NCBI GenBank assembly: GCA_025927475.1
Contig: JAICLL010000018.1
Span: 1 to 58,906, forward strand
Length of the DNA: 58,906 nucleotides
Direction of reading: 5' to 3'
Source: Pirellulales bacterium
GTDB taxonomy: Bacteria; Planctomycetota; Planctomycetia; Pirellulales; JAICIG01
Shown: one piece after another, positions 17,400 through 25,575 of the stretch
Numbering within the stretch: the stretch's first letter is position 1
Layout of the letters: every line of letters starts with the position of its first letter
Position numbers and translations under genes: made by a program
Notes under the pieces: generated by a model
Told to the model about the DNA's origin: nothing
Database searches by the model: none
The model's input: the letters and a program-made list of their open reading frames with translations, nothing else

Positions 17400-17729
17400 G
17401 AGCGCACCGAGTCGCTGTCTGGAAACGCGAGTACCGCATTGGTCGAGGTTCTCGCCCAGCGCATGCAGCTATCTACCTGAAATGGCCCGCCGATCAAGGT
17501 CTTCGAGTATAATGCCAGGAGAATCTGGCGATTCGCACAGGAATCGCTGGGCTTGCGCGAACTCGATTTGGCCCATGTTGAAGCCGGGTTAACCGAGCTT
17601 AACTTAAGCGGCATCGTTCTCGCTCCCGGCTGGAATCCATCGCCGCACCTGTATTATTTGCCTGAAACGGTTCACGATGGGAACGGTTCCCAACAGACAT
17701 CACGAAAGGATCTGGCACTCGGTGGTTAA
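17400..17729 (+). pseudogene. Decayed protein gene with an in-frame TGA
   Basis: One frame across 17400-17729 looks protein-coding but is broken by TGA at 17478-17480 and has no credible start after it. The downstream part has natural composition (E-Y-N-A-R-R-I-W-R-F-A-Q-E, G-L-R-E-L-D-L-A-H-V-E-A-G, P-G-W-N-P-S-P-H-L-Y-Y). It ends 8 bases inside the sulfatase gene. It explains the 358-bp apparent gap 17364-17721. It could instead be a functional short gene with an unusual start. Confidence 0.4.
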
Positions 17730-19224
17730 CTTATTGCTTCGCATCGCCGTTGTAGTTTGGATTTTCATCGTTTGCTCATGCCCGGCAGGCGCCGCCGAAC
17801 GGCCGCCAAATATCGTGCTGATCTATGCCGATGACGTGGGTTATGGCGACCTGAGCTGCTACGGCGCCACCAAGATCCAAACGCCCCATCTCGACCGGCT
17901 GGCGGCGGCCGGGCTGCGCTTCACCGACGGCCATTCGGCGGCCGCCACCTGCACGCCCTCGCGCTACGCCTTGCTCACCGGGCAATATGCCTGGCGCAAG
18001 AAAGGCACCGGAGTCCTGCCGGGCGACGCCAATTTGATTATCGAACCCAGCCGCATGACGCTGCCGCGGATGCTCAAGCAGGCCGGTTATGCCACCGGCG
18101 TGGTCGGCAAATGGCATTTGGGATTGGGTAGCGGGCCGATCGATTGGAACGCCGAAATCCGGCCCGGTCCGCTCGAGCTCGGCTTTGATTCGTCGTTCAT
18201 CATTCCCGCCACCGGCGACCGCGTGCCCTGTGTCTACGTGAAAGACCATCGCGTCGATGGCCTGAAAGCCGACGACCCGATCGAGGTCAACTATCAGGCC
18301 CGCATCGGCGACGAGCCGACCGGTCGAGACCAGCCCGAGCTGCTCAAGATGAAGCTGAGTCACGGCCACGACAACACAATTGTCAACGGCATCAGCCGCA
18401 TCGGTTGGATGCGCGGCGGTCGGGCGGCACGATGGATTGACGAAGACATGGCCGACGTGATCACACGTCAGGCGACGCAGTTTATCGATGAGCATCGCGC
18501 CGGGCCATTCTTTCTTTACTTTGCCACGCACGACGCGCACGTGCCGCGCGCGCCGCACGCGCGCTTCCGCGGCGCCAGCGGATGCGGTGTGCGGGGTGAT
18601 GTGATTCAAGAACTCGACTGGTGCGTCGGGCAATTGCTGGCCAAGCTCGATGACCTTGATCTGGCCGGCAACACGCTGGTGATCTTCACCAGCGACAACG
18701 GACCGGTGGTCGACGATGGCTATGCCGATGGCGCGGTCGAAGACCTGGCGGGTCATCAGCCGGCGGGGCCCTTGCGCGGGACCAAGTACAGCCCGTATGA
18801 AGGAGGCACGCGCGTGCCCTGGCTGGCGCGCTGGCCGGGAAGAATCGAGCGGGGCACTTCCGAAGCGCTCGTCTGCCAGGTCGACTTTTTGGCGTCGCTG
18901 GCGGCCATGTGTGGCCAAAAGCTGCCCGACGATGCCGGCCCCGACAGCGAGAATGTGTTGCCCGCGCTGTTGGGCGATTCGCGACAAGGGCGCGAGGTGT
19001 TGATCGAACAGGCCGGTGGCCGGCTGGCGATTCGCCAGGGGCCTTGGAAATACATACCACCTGGCGGCGCCAAAGCGGCGCAGCAAGCCAGGCCCTCGGC
19101 GAAGGCCGGAGAGCTTTACAACCTGGCGGACGACCTGGGCGAGACTCGCAATTTGGCCGCGCAGCAGCCCCAGCGAGTGTCGGAGCTGCGCGAAGCATTG
19201 GCAAAAATTCGAGCCGAGCGGTAG
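17722..19224 (+). CDS. Secreted type I sulfatase (arylsulfatase family)
   Basis: A 500-residue sulfatase. The GTG at 17722 is preferred because a clean signal peptide follows directly (V-N-L-L-L-R-I-A-V-V-V-W-I-F-I-V, cleavage near A-G-A-A); an ATG at 17677 would put a polar leader before it. Metal-binding Asp residues are in Y-A-D-D-V-G-Y-G-D and the catalytic C-T-P-S-R motif (Cys converted to formylglycine) follows in A-A-A-T-C-T-P-S-R. Further family motifs are G-K-W-H-L-G and T-S-D-N-G-P. It hydrolyses sulfate esters, probably on algal or host polysaccharides, outside the cytoplasm. It needs a formylglycine-generating enzyme encoded elsewhere. Confidence 0.96.
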   Translation: MVNLLLRIAVVVWIFIVCSCPAGAAERPPNIVLIYADDVGYGDLSCYGATKIQTPHLDRLAAAGLRFTDGHSAAATCTPSRYALLTGQYAWRKKGTGVLPGDANLIIEPSRMTLPRMLKQAGYATGVVGKWHLGLGSGPIDWNAEIRPGPLELGFDSSFIIPATGDRVPCVYVKDHRVDGLKADDPIEVNYQARIGDEPTGRDQPELLKMKLSHGHDNTIVNGISRIGWMRGGRAARWIDEDMADVITRQATQFIDEHRAGPFFLYFATHDAHVPRAPHARFRGASGCGVRGDVIQELDWCVGQLLAKLDDLDLAGNTLVIFTSDNGPVVDDGYADGAVEDLAGHQPAGPLRGTKYSPYEGGTRVPWLARWPGRIERGTSEALVCQVDFLASLAAMCGQKLPDDAGPDSENVLPALLGDSRQGREVLIEQAGGRLAIRQGPWKYIPPGGAKAAQQARPSAKAGELYNLADDLGETRNLAAQQPQRVSELREALAKIRAER

Positions 19225-19393
19225 CGCTGGCCGCGTCCGCGGGACGGACTAGATCTAGCAATTGCGGCCTACGATGATTTCGCCACCCAGCCACCAACCG
19301 CGTCCGTAGAACGACGCGACTCGGTTCGCCCGGCGCATTAGCGAGGGACGACCTGGCGCCGTCCCTCGCTTACTTCCAGGAGATAATCCGGCG

Positions 19394-19843
19394 CTACCGT
19401 GGCCGCGGAGCGTGCCATTCAAGCTGCGCTTGTGGCCCGGCCTCCGCGGCTTCGTCAGGCATGGCGTCACTTGCTGGATCGCCCTCGCCCTCGGCATCGG
19501 CAGGGGGCAGCGCATCGGGCATGGTTTCCTCGTCATCACGCGGATTGTCCAGGTCAAGTTCGTCCAGGCCGGGCGTCGGCCCGGGATCGGCCGTCGCTTC
19601 TTCTCCCAGGTCTTCGCCGACCAGCCCCGGTGGCACGTCTTCTTCCGGCGCCGGTTCAATCGGCCCGGTCGTCAAGGGTGGCTTGCTGGGATCGCCGCCC
19701 AGAATCGAGTTGCGGCGATAGAGAAAATCGCTTGGTTCGGCGGGCGTGGGGCCGGTGTAGTCCAAATGGCTTTGGCAGGTGTTTCGGCAGCCTAGCGCGA
19801 ATGCCAAGATGCCCAATCCCAGCAGCAACCGTTGGCCATGCAT
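19394..19843 (-). CDS. Small acidic lipoprotein of unknown function
   Basis: A 149-residue protein starting at the ATG at 19843, where AGGAA lies 7 bases upstream; the Met at 19858 is in frame but overlaps that site. The signal peptide (R-L-L-L-G-L-G-I-L-A-F) ends in the lipobox A-L-G-C, so it is probably a lipoprotein. The mature part is acidic, Pro/Glu-rich and low in complexity (P-E-E-D-V-P-P-G, D-E-L-D-L-D-N-P), likely disordered. It is divergent from the glycosyltransferase gene with a 110-bp gap. No function can be assigned. Confidence 0.75.
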   Translation of the reverse strand: MHGQRLLLGLGILAFALGCRNTCQSHLDYTGPTPAEPSDFLYRRNSILGGDPSKPPLTTGPIEPAPEEDVPPGLVGEDLGEEATADPGPTPGLDELDLDNPRDDEETMPDALPPADAEGEGDPASDAMPDEAAEAGPQAQLEWHAPRPR

Positions 19844-19953
19844 CGGCGAGTTCCTCATTCTCTCTGGGTGGAAACAGACCGCAGCGATATATTCGTCCGA
19901 ACAAGTTGCACAACCGCTATCTTTTTCCACGATTTGTCCAGGCGTTCCGCCGC

Positions 19954-21906
19954 ATGTCGCAAGCAACCGCCGCCAGCCTTGGGCGTTATCCCGCGCAGAT
20001 TTCCCAGCCTGCCGCAACGGCAACGCGGTGGCGGGTTTGGACGGGCATCCTGAGCGTGGTACTGCTGAGCGTGGTTTTGCGCCTGCCCGGCATTGCTCGC
20101 CCGTTGGTTGGCAACTTTGCCACCAAAAGCGCGACCTACGCCATGATTGCCCGCAACTGGGCCTTGGGCCGTGCGCCCCTCTGGCGGCCGACCACCGATT
20201 GCATGGCGGGCGGAGACCGCGGCTGGCATTTGCTGGAGGTGCCGGTGGCCGCCTACATGGCCGGGGCCGGCTGGGCAATTGGCGGCGGCTCGCTCGACGT
20301 GTGGGGGCGGGCGATGTCGACTGCCTTTTCCGCGGCCAGCGTCGTGCTCATCTTCCTATTGGTTCGCCGCTGGCACGGCCAAGCGGCGGCCTCCGCGGCG
20401 GCGCTGACGCTGGCGTTGTCGCCCGTCTCGATCATTTTCGGACAGAGCTTCATGCTCGAAGCGTCGGTCGTGTGCCTGACGTTGTTGACACTGCTGTCGT
20501 TCGAGTTGGCAGTGGAAACCAACCGCATGATGTGGCTGCTCGTGGCGGTGGCGAGCTTTGGCCTGCTAGCCCTGACCAAGATTTACATGCTGGTGCTTTT
20601 GTTGCCATTGGCGGCCATCGCGTGGCGACGGCGGTCGAACGGCGAAAATGACTCGCGCGGGAGCCGCAACGTTTCTGCACTGCCCCGAAGCGCGAGTCTT
20701 GATCTTTCGAATTCGGACCCCATCCGCCTTGTGCGGATCGGTGAACGAGATGGTGAGCTAGAAGTTGCCGGCCAAACCGACAGAAGACCCCATCCAGCTT
20801 GCCTGGATGGTGAATCAGACTCCGGTTGGTTGGTGTCGCCGATCCAATCTTCTTCACCATCCAGGCAAGCTGGATGGGGTCGGGGAAATCGCTCTCTCTT
20901 AAGGCTAGCAGACCATCTGCTTCACCATCGAGGCAAGCTCGATGGGGTCGAAAGCGTATGCGCAAAAATCGCAAGCGAGGGGCATTCGTTGTCTCTCCTC
21001 GCTGACGCTTCGGGTTGGTGTCGGCTGACGAATCATCCGCGATGGTCCGGCATGGTGTTGCGCGTGGGCGTGATGGTGTTGGCGTCGCTGCCGGCGGTGG
21101 CCTGGTGCTTGGCTGCCATGCACGCGGCCCGTCCAGATCTTCCGCAATCGGTCCGCGTGTTCGATTCGCTTTACCGCAGCACCACCGTGCATGCCTGGCC
21201 ACATCCGCTGTTGACCAGTGGTGGGTTTTACGCGCGGCTGCTCTACAACGTGGCCATGTTCGGGGTGGGGCCGCTGGCGATGCCGCTCGCCGCGGTCGGG
21301 CTGATGAGCCGCGAGGGGCACCGCCACCGAGCGTGGCTGGCGGCGATGTTGCTGCTGATCGCGGCGTTGCCGGCGAAGTTCTATGAACTGCAATACTATC
21401 TGCTGATTGTCGTGCCGCCGCTGGCGGTGTTGACGGGCGTCGGTTGGGAATGCCTCAGGCGGCGTCTGCAGCCGTCGCAAGTCGCGGTGGCCTGCTGTAT
21501 GCTGGCCTGGGCGTGTCTATCGATGCGGCTGGCGCTTCGCCCCGCCTTCATCACGCCGGAGGAAGACCGGGCCGTAACGGCCGCGGGCGCCGCCCTCCGC
21601 GACCTGGCGGCGGCAGGCGAACCCGTGGCGACGATGCACGGCGCCTCGTCTGATTTGCTGTATTATTGCGATCGCCCCGGCTGGGCCTTGTCGAGCAACG
21701 ACCGGCATGTGCTCAAGAAGCTCGAACAATGCCGCCGCCAAGGCGCCCGCTGGTTGGTGGTCGCCGATTTACAATCATTTCGTGGCAGCCCCTGCGCCCG
21801 CGAGCTGGCTGCTCTGCCAATCGTGCGGAAAGGCGACGATTATCGCGTGTTTTGCTTGTCAAAGCGCCGGCCAAGCGAGGTGGCCGCCGCCAACGGCAGA
21901 CGATAA
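19954..21906 (+). CDS. Membrane glycosyltransferase, GT39/ArnT-like, interrupted in frame by repeats
   Basis: A 650-residue polytopic protein. The first helix (G-I-L-S-V-V-L-L-S-V-V-L-R) is followed by an Arg-Pro/Asp-containing loop and repeated helices, as in dolichyl- or undecaprenyl-phosphate mannosyl/aminoarabinose transferases (PMT_2). It would transfer a lipid-linked sugar outside the cytoplasm. Residues about 230-350, encoded by about 20650-21011, are not native-looking: the DNA there is a cluster of palindromic repeats that keeps the frame open and joins a cytoplasmic Arg-rich loop to the next helix (V-L-R-V-G-V-M-V-L-A-S-L). The start is the ATG at 19954. Whether the extended protein works is unknown. 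The D-Ala ligase-like gene follows 43 bp later. Confidence 0.85.
   Translation: MSQATAASLGRYPAQISQPAATATRWRVWTGILSVVLLSVVLRLPGIARPLVGNFATKSATYAMIARNWALGRAPLWRPTTDCMAGGDRGWHLLEVPVAAYMAGAGWAIGGGSLDVWGRAMSTAFSAASVVLIFLLVRRWHGQAAASAAALTLALSPVSIIFGQSFMLEASVVCLTLLTLLSFELAVETNRMMWLLVAVASFGLLALTKIYMLVLLLPLAAIAWRRRSNGENDSRGSRNVSALPRSASLDLSNSDPIRLVRIGERDGELEVAGQTDRRPHPACLDGESDSGWLVSPIQSSSPSRQAGWGRGNRSLLRLADHLLHHRGKLDGVESVCAKIASEGHSLSLLADASGWCRLTNHPRWSGMVLRVGVMVLASLPAVAWCLAAMHAARPDLPQSVRVFDSLYRSTTVHAWPHPLLTSGGFYARLLYNVAMFGVGPLAMPLAAVGLMSREGHRHRAWLAAMLLLIAALPAKFYELQYYLLIVVPPLAVLTGVGWECLRRRLQPSQVAVACCMLAWACLSMRLALRPAFITPEEDRAVTAAGAALRDLAAAGEPVATMHGASSDLLYYCDRPGWALSSNDRHVLKKLEQCRRQGARWLVVADLQSFRGSPCARELAALPIVRKGDDYRVFCLSKRRPSEVAAANGRR
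20650..21011. repeat. REPIN-like cluster inside the glycosyltransferase gene
   Basis: Four ~29-bp arms of one family (GACCCCATCCAGCTTGCC type) start at 20716, 20786, 20853 and 20921: two forward, two inverted, 67-70 bp apart with spacers of about 38-40 nt. Each arm is itself a small hairpin. They are flanked by two other inverted repeats, GACTCGCGC...GCGCGAGTC (20650-20698) and CGCAAGCGAGG...CCTCGCTGACGC (about 20970-21011). The whole block stays open in the gene's frame. Confidence 0.85.
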
Positions 21907-21949
21907 ACTGAAGAAAAACGACCGTCTACGATCGAGGTGACCACCTAAG

Positions 21950-22954
21950 ATGCGAATTGGTCTGACATTCAACCTGAAAACCAGCGGGGCAAAAACGGGC
22001 CACGAGGCCCTGCTGGCCGATGACCTCGAAGAAGAATTCGACTCGCCCGAAACCGTCGCGGCGCTGGCCGACGCAGTGCGCTCGCTCGGGCACGAGGTCG
22101 AGCTGCTGGGCGACGGCGAGCCGTTGCTGCGCCGGTTGCTCGATGGACCGCGGCCCGATTTGGTGCTGAACATCGCCGAGGGCACAGGGGCCAGCCGCAC
22201 GCGCGAGGCCCGCGTGCCCGCCGTACTCGAAATGCTAGGCATTCCCTACACCGGCTCCGATCCGCTGACGCTCTCGGTGACGCTCGATAAGGAATGCGCC
22301 AAGCGGCTGGTGCATCAGGCCGGCGTGCCGACTCCCGGTTGGGCGTTGGTCGAACAGGGCGACCTGGCAGAGGTAAACGGTCGGCTCAATGAGCTGACCT
22401 GGCCGCTGTTTGTAAAGCCGGCCTACGAAGGATCGAGTAAAGGCGTCTTGCGCAGCGGCCTGGCGCACGACCGCCCGCAGCTTGCCGACATCGTCGGTAA
22501 GCTCTGGGCGCTCTACCACCAGCCGCTGTTGGTCGAAGAGTTCATCGACGGCGAAGAACTGACGGTCGGTCTGGTGGGCAATCCGCCGCAGATCTTGGGC
22601 GTGATGCGCATTCTGCCCAAAAAGCCCGGCGGCCCGTTCATCTATGGCATCGAGGTGAAGCGAGATTGGGAACAATCGTTGGTCTACGAAAGCCCGGCCA
22701 AGATTTCGGCAGCCGATGAAGCGGCCGTGCATCAGGCGGCTTTGGCGGCCTGGCGGGCGCTCGGTTGCCGCGACGTGGCGCGGTTCGATTTTCGTCTGCG
22801 CGGTGGCGTGCCGTATTTCCTGGAGGTCAATCCGCTGCCCGGCTTATCGCCGCAATCGGGCGATTTGGTGTTCCTGGCCCGCGGCGTGGGCATTGAACAT
22901 CGAGAACTGCTGTCGCGCATCCTCGCCGCGGCGGCCGGCCGGTTGGAGGGATAA
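21950..22954 (+). CDS. ATP-grasp ligase, D-alanine-D-alanine ligase type
   Basis: A 334-residue ATP-grasp enzyme. Family motifs are the G-T-G-A-S-R-T-R-E-A-R-V-P-A-V-L-E loop, S-V-T-L-D-K-E, the Lys in F-V-K-P-A-Y-E-G-S-S-K-G, V-E-E-F-I-D-G-E-E, and the metal-binding E-V-N-P-L-P-G-L. These fit D-Ala-D-Ala ligases, which make the peptidoglycan dipeptide in the cytoplasm, and related dipeptide ligases. The N-terminal domain is slightly different from classical Ddl (it opens R-I-G-L-T-F-N-L-K), so a paralogue with another amino-acid substrate is possible. It lies 43 bp behind the membrane glycosyltransferase on the same strand and may be cotranscribed. Confidence 0.88.
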   Translation: MRIGLTFNLKTSGAKTGHEALLADDLEEEFDSPETVAALADAVRSLGHEVELLGDGEPLLRRLLDGPRPDLVLNIAEGTGASRTREARVPAVLEMLGIPYTGSDPLTLSVTLDKECAKRLVHQAGVPTPGWALVEQGDLAEVNGRLNELTWPLFVKPAYEGSSKGVLRSGLAHDRPQLADIVGKLWALYHQPLLVEEFIDGEELTVGLVGNPPQILGVMRILPKKPGGPFIYGIEVKRDWEQSLVYESPAKISAADEAAVHQAALAAWRALGCRDVARFDFRLRGGVPYFLEVNPLPGLSPQSGDLVFLARGVGIEHRELLSRILAAAAGRLEG

Positions 22955-23042
22955 TCCGTCGTGTCGGGTAGCACTTTGCGGCGGGCTTTTCTACAATCAG
23001 ACAACCGAACGGGTTTGATTCAGCCACCAGGAGTGCTTTGCG

Positions 23043-23327
23043 ATGATTACGGTCGGAATGGATTATCACGTGCTGCCGGGCAAGCAGCGCGATTTCGAAG
23101 AGAAGTTTAATGCCGTGCTAACGGCGCTGCGGGGGGCGCCGGGCCACAACGATTCGAAGTTGTTTCGAGATGTCGGCGATGACTGCTCGTATTTGATCAT
23201 CAGCGACTGGTCGGACGAGAACGCTTTTGGCGAGTTTGTGCGCAGCCAGGCGTTTCGCGACGTAACCAACTGGGGCAAAGAGCAGATTCTTTCCGATCGG
23301 CCGCGGCACAAGGTCTATAAGCATTGA
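23043..23327 (+). CDS. Antibiotic biosynthesis monooxygenase (ABM) domain protein
   Basis: A 94-residue single-domain protein of the dimeric ferredoxin-like ABM fold: V-G-M-D-Y-H-V-L-P-G-K at the first strand, F-E-E-K-F-N-A-V in helix 1, and Y-L-I-I-S-D-W-S-D-E-N-A-F near the centre (the W-x-x-x-x-A-F pattern). Some members are cofactor-free quinol oxygenases or haem-degrading enzymes; many have no known substrate. No cofactor residues can be pointed out with confidence. The ATG at 23043 has AGGAG 11 bases upstream. Confidence 0.85.
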   Translation: MITVGMDYHVLPGKQRDFEEKFNAVLTALRGAPGHNDSKLFRDVGDDCSYLIISDWSDENAFGEFVRSQAFRDVTNWGKEQILSDRPRHKVYKH

Positions 23328-23374
23328 ATCCTGAGCGACCGCAAGGGTCCGCCCCAACGGACGGCGAGTCGCCG

Positions 23375-23716
23375 ATGAACCAGCCTTCGCCAGCCGCTCC
23401 GCGAGGCGATCGTGAACTCACGACCTGGGCCGTCATCTTTGTTGTCCTAGGCTCGCTGTGCGTGGTGGGGGCGGTGCTGGGCGGCGCCGGCGAAGCCAGC
23501 TACTACAGCGCCGCGGGAACGGTGTTGACGCCACTCGGCGTCGGCTTGCTGTTTCGTTGGCATTGGGCGCGCTGGCTGGGATTGGGCGTATTCACCATGG
23601 TGGCGCTTTGGAGCATCTGGCGGCTGATCCACGGCCAGGTGTTGCTGTTGGCCATATCGCTGTTGCTTGTCAGCGGAGAAAACCTATGGTGCCTCTGGCG
23701 ATGGGGCCGGCGATGA
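23375..23716 (+). CDS. Small integral membrane protein of unknown function
   Basis: A 113-residue protein with three predicted helices: V-I-F-V-V-L-G-S-L-C-V-V-G-A-V, L-G-L-G-V-F-T-M-V-A-L-W-S-I-W and L-L-L-A-I-S-L-L-L-V, with a Trp/Arg-rich C-terminus. I start it at the ATG at 23375. A TTG at 23324, which overlaps the previous stop, would add 17 polar residues. Its stop codon overlaps the start of the AMP ligase gene (ATGA, 23713-23716), so the two are translationally coupled and may act together, for example as a membrane partner of the ligase. No family is recognised. Confidence 0.7.
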   Translation: MNQPSPAAPRGDRELTTWAVIFVVLGSLCVVGAVLGGAGEASYYSAAGTVLTPLGVGLLFRWHWARWLGLGVFTMVALWSIWRLIHGQVLLLAISLLLVSGENLWCLWRWGRR

Positions 23717-25398
23717 ATCGGCTGTCCGCGGAATCGCATCCGACGGTGAACGTGGCATCGCGGCTGGCGGCGTTTGCCCAACAGTTGCCCGACCGGCCGG
23801 CCGTCATCGTGCCGGCCGATTGCGACGCGGCAGGCCGCCGCCGCTATCACTCGATCTCATTCGCCGAACTGGACCGTGACAGCGATCGGCTGGCGCGAGG
23901 CTTGCGACAGATGGGAGTACGGCCAGGAACGCGACTGGCATTGCTCGTCAAGCCGGGCATCGACTTCATTTCGCTGGTGTTTGCGCTGTTGAAAGCCGGA
24001 GCAGTGATTGTGCTGATCGATCCGGGCATGGGCCGCAAGAACCTGCTTCGCTGCTTGCACGAGGCGCGGCCCGCGGGGTTTATCGCTATTTCGCCGGTAC
24101 AGGCGGTGCGGTGCTTGCTGCGGCGGTTCAGCAAGGCGCGGCTGAATGTCACGGTGGGGCGCCGCTGGTTCTGGGGAGGCAAAACGATCGAGCAGTTGCG
24201 CGGAGGGCCTTGGAGCGCGCCCGAACTGGCCAGCACGGCGGCCGACGATCCAGCGGCTATCATCTTCACCACCGGGAGTACCGGCCCGCCCAAAGGCGTG
24301 CTCTACTGCCACGGAAACTTCGACCGGCAGGTGACCGAAATCCGCGATTTCTACGGCATCGAGCCGGGCGGCACCGATCTGGCCGGCTTTCCTCTGTTCG
24401 GTTTGTTCAACTGCGCGATGGGCATGACCACCGTGGTGCCCGACATGGATGCCTCGCGTCCGGCCACCGTCGACCCGGCCAAGATTGTCGAGGCGGTGCG
24501 CGACTGCGGCGTCACTCAGGCGTTTGCCTCGCCGGCCGTGTGGAACCGGGTGGGGCCGTATTGCGCCATTCACGACATCCGCTTGCCCACGCTGCGCCGC
24601 GTGATGTCGGCGGGCGCCGCGGTGCCGGCGTATGTGCTGGAGCGAATGCAGCAGTGCATCGCCGACGATGGCCAGGTACACACGCCCTATGGGGCTACCG
24701 AGGCTCTGCCAGTCGCCTCGATCTCCGCCGACGAGGTTCTCAGCGAAACCGCCGAGCGCACGCGGCAAGGCGCAGGCACCTGTGTGGGGCGCTGCTTTCC
24801 TGGAATTGAGTGTCGCGTCATCGCCGCCGTCGATGGGCCGCTGGCGCAAATCACTGATGCCCAATCGCTTCCGCCAGGGGAAATCGGCGAGCTGATTGTT
24901 CGCGGGCCGGTGGTCACCCGCCAATATGTGACGCGCACCGAGTCGAACGCGCTGGCGAAAATCACCGATGGCGAGGGTTTTTGGCATCGTATGGGCGACG
25001 TCGGGTATTTGGATGATCGGCAGCGATTCTGGTATTGCGGGCGGCTTTCGCAGCGGGTGTTCACTGCGCAGGGCGCCATGTATACGGAATGCTGCGAGGC
25101 GATTTTCAATCAGCACCCAGCCGTCTATCGTTCGGCGCTGGTGGGCGTTGGCAGGCCCGGCCGACAGCGGCCGGTGATTGTGGTCGAGCCGTTGGCGGAG
25201 CAAATGCCGCTGACCGCGGCCGATCGTGCCACGCTGATCGGCGAGTTGCGGGTGCTCGCGGGCAGCCATCGTCTTACCGAGTCGATCGACGACTTCCTCG
25301 TCTATTCGCCCTTTCCGGTCGACATCCGGCACAACGCCAAAATTTTTCGCGAACAACTCGCCGCCTGGGCGGCGGCGGAACTCGAGATCAAGCATTGA
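23713..25398 (+). CDS. AMP-dependent acyl ligase, OleC-like
   Basis: A 561-residue ANL-superfamily enzyme. The P-loop-like motif I-I-F-T-T-G-S-T-G-P-P-K-G, the P-Y-G-A-T-E-A motif and the G-D-V-G-Y-L-D-D adenylate motif are intact. It activates a carboxylate with ATP. The overall layout resembles OleC, which closes beta-hydroxy acids to beta-lactones in long-chain olefin synthesis, and planctomycete 'fatty acid CoA ligase' proteins. No oleA, oleB or oleD lies nearby, so the pathway is uncertain. The start at ATG 23713 overlaps the upstream membrane-protein stop (ATGA). The 177-bp gap that follows (25399-25575) shows no gene. Confidence 0.88.
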   Translation: MNRLSAESHPTVNVASRLAAFAQQLPDRPAVIVPADCDAAGRRRYHSISFAELDRDSDRLARGLRQMGVRPGTRLALLVKPGIDFISLVFALLKAGAVIVLIDPGMGRKNLLRCLHEARPAGFIAISPVQAVRCLLRRFSKARLNVTVGRRWFWGGKTIEQLRGGPWSAPELASTAADDPAAIIFTTGSTGPPKGVLYCHGNFDRQVTEIRDFYGIEPGGTDLAGFPLFGLFNCAMGMTTVVPDMDASRPATVDPAKIVEAVRDCGVTQAFASPAVWNRVGPYCAIHDIRLPTLRRVMSAGAAVPAYVLERMQQCIADDGQVHTPYGATEALPVASISADEVLSETAERTRQGAGTCVGRCFPGIECRVIAAVDGPLAQITDAQSLPPGEIGELIVRGPVVTRQYVTRTESNALAKITDGEGFWHRMGDVGYLDDRQRFWYCGRLSQRVFTAQGAMYTECCEAIFNQHPAVYRSALVGVGRPGRQRPVIVVEPLAEQMPLTAADRATLIGELRVLAGSHRLTESIDDFLVYSPFPVDIRHNAKIFREQLAAWAAAELEIKH

Positions 25399-25575
25399 AG
25401 CCACCGAGACGACTCGGCAAATTCCGCGGAATCCCAGGTGGCGCATTCCGCACAACCGGACGGCGCCGTGCCGCTCTCGGCTGCCGCCTGAACCAGCAGC
25501 GCCCGCCGGTCGAACCAAGTAAAACAGTCTGGGCTAAAGTTGTAGGGGGCATGCCGTCGTTTCTCGAAAATCATC

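Noticed and set aside
17776-19086. A 436-codon open frame on the minus strand across the sulfatase gene
   Set aside because: It is fully antisense to a gene with complete sulfatase motifs. Its translation is His/Arg/Gln-rich with no domain, as expected for a shadow frame in high-GC DNA.
20716-20949. CRISPR-like array of four ~29-bp repeats with ~39-nt spacers
   Set aside because: The repeats are in both orientations, differ in sequence, lie inside a coding frame and there are no cas genes. A REPIN-like cluster fits better.
23857-25518. A 553-codon minus-strand frame across the OleC-like ligase gene
   Set aside because: Composition is Arg/His/Pro-rich and it mirrors a gene with intact ANL motifs.
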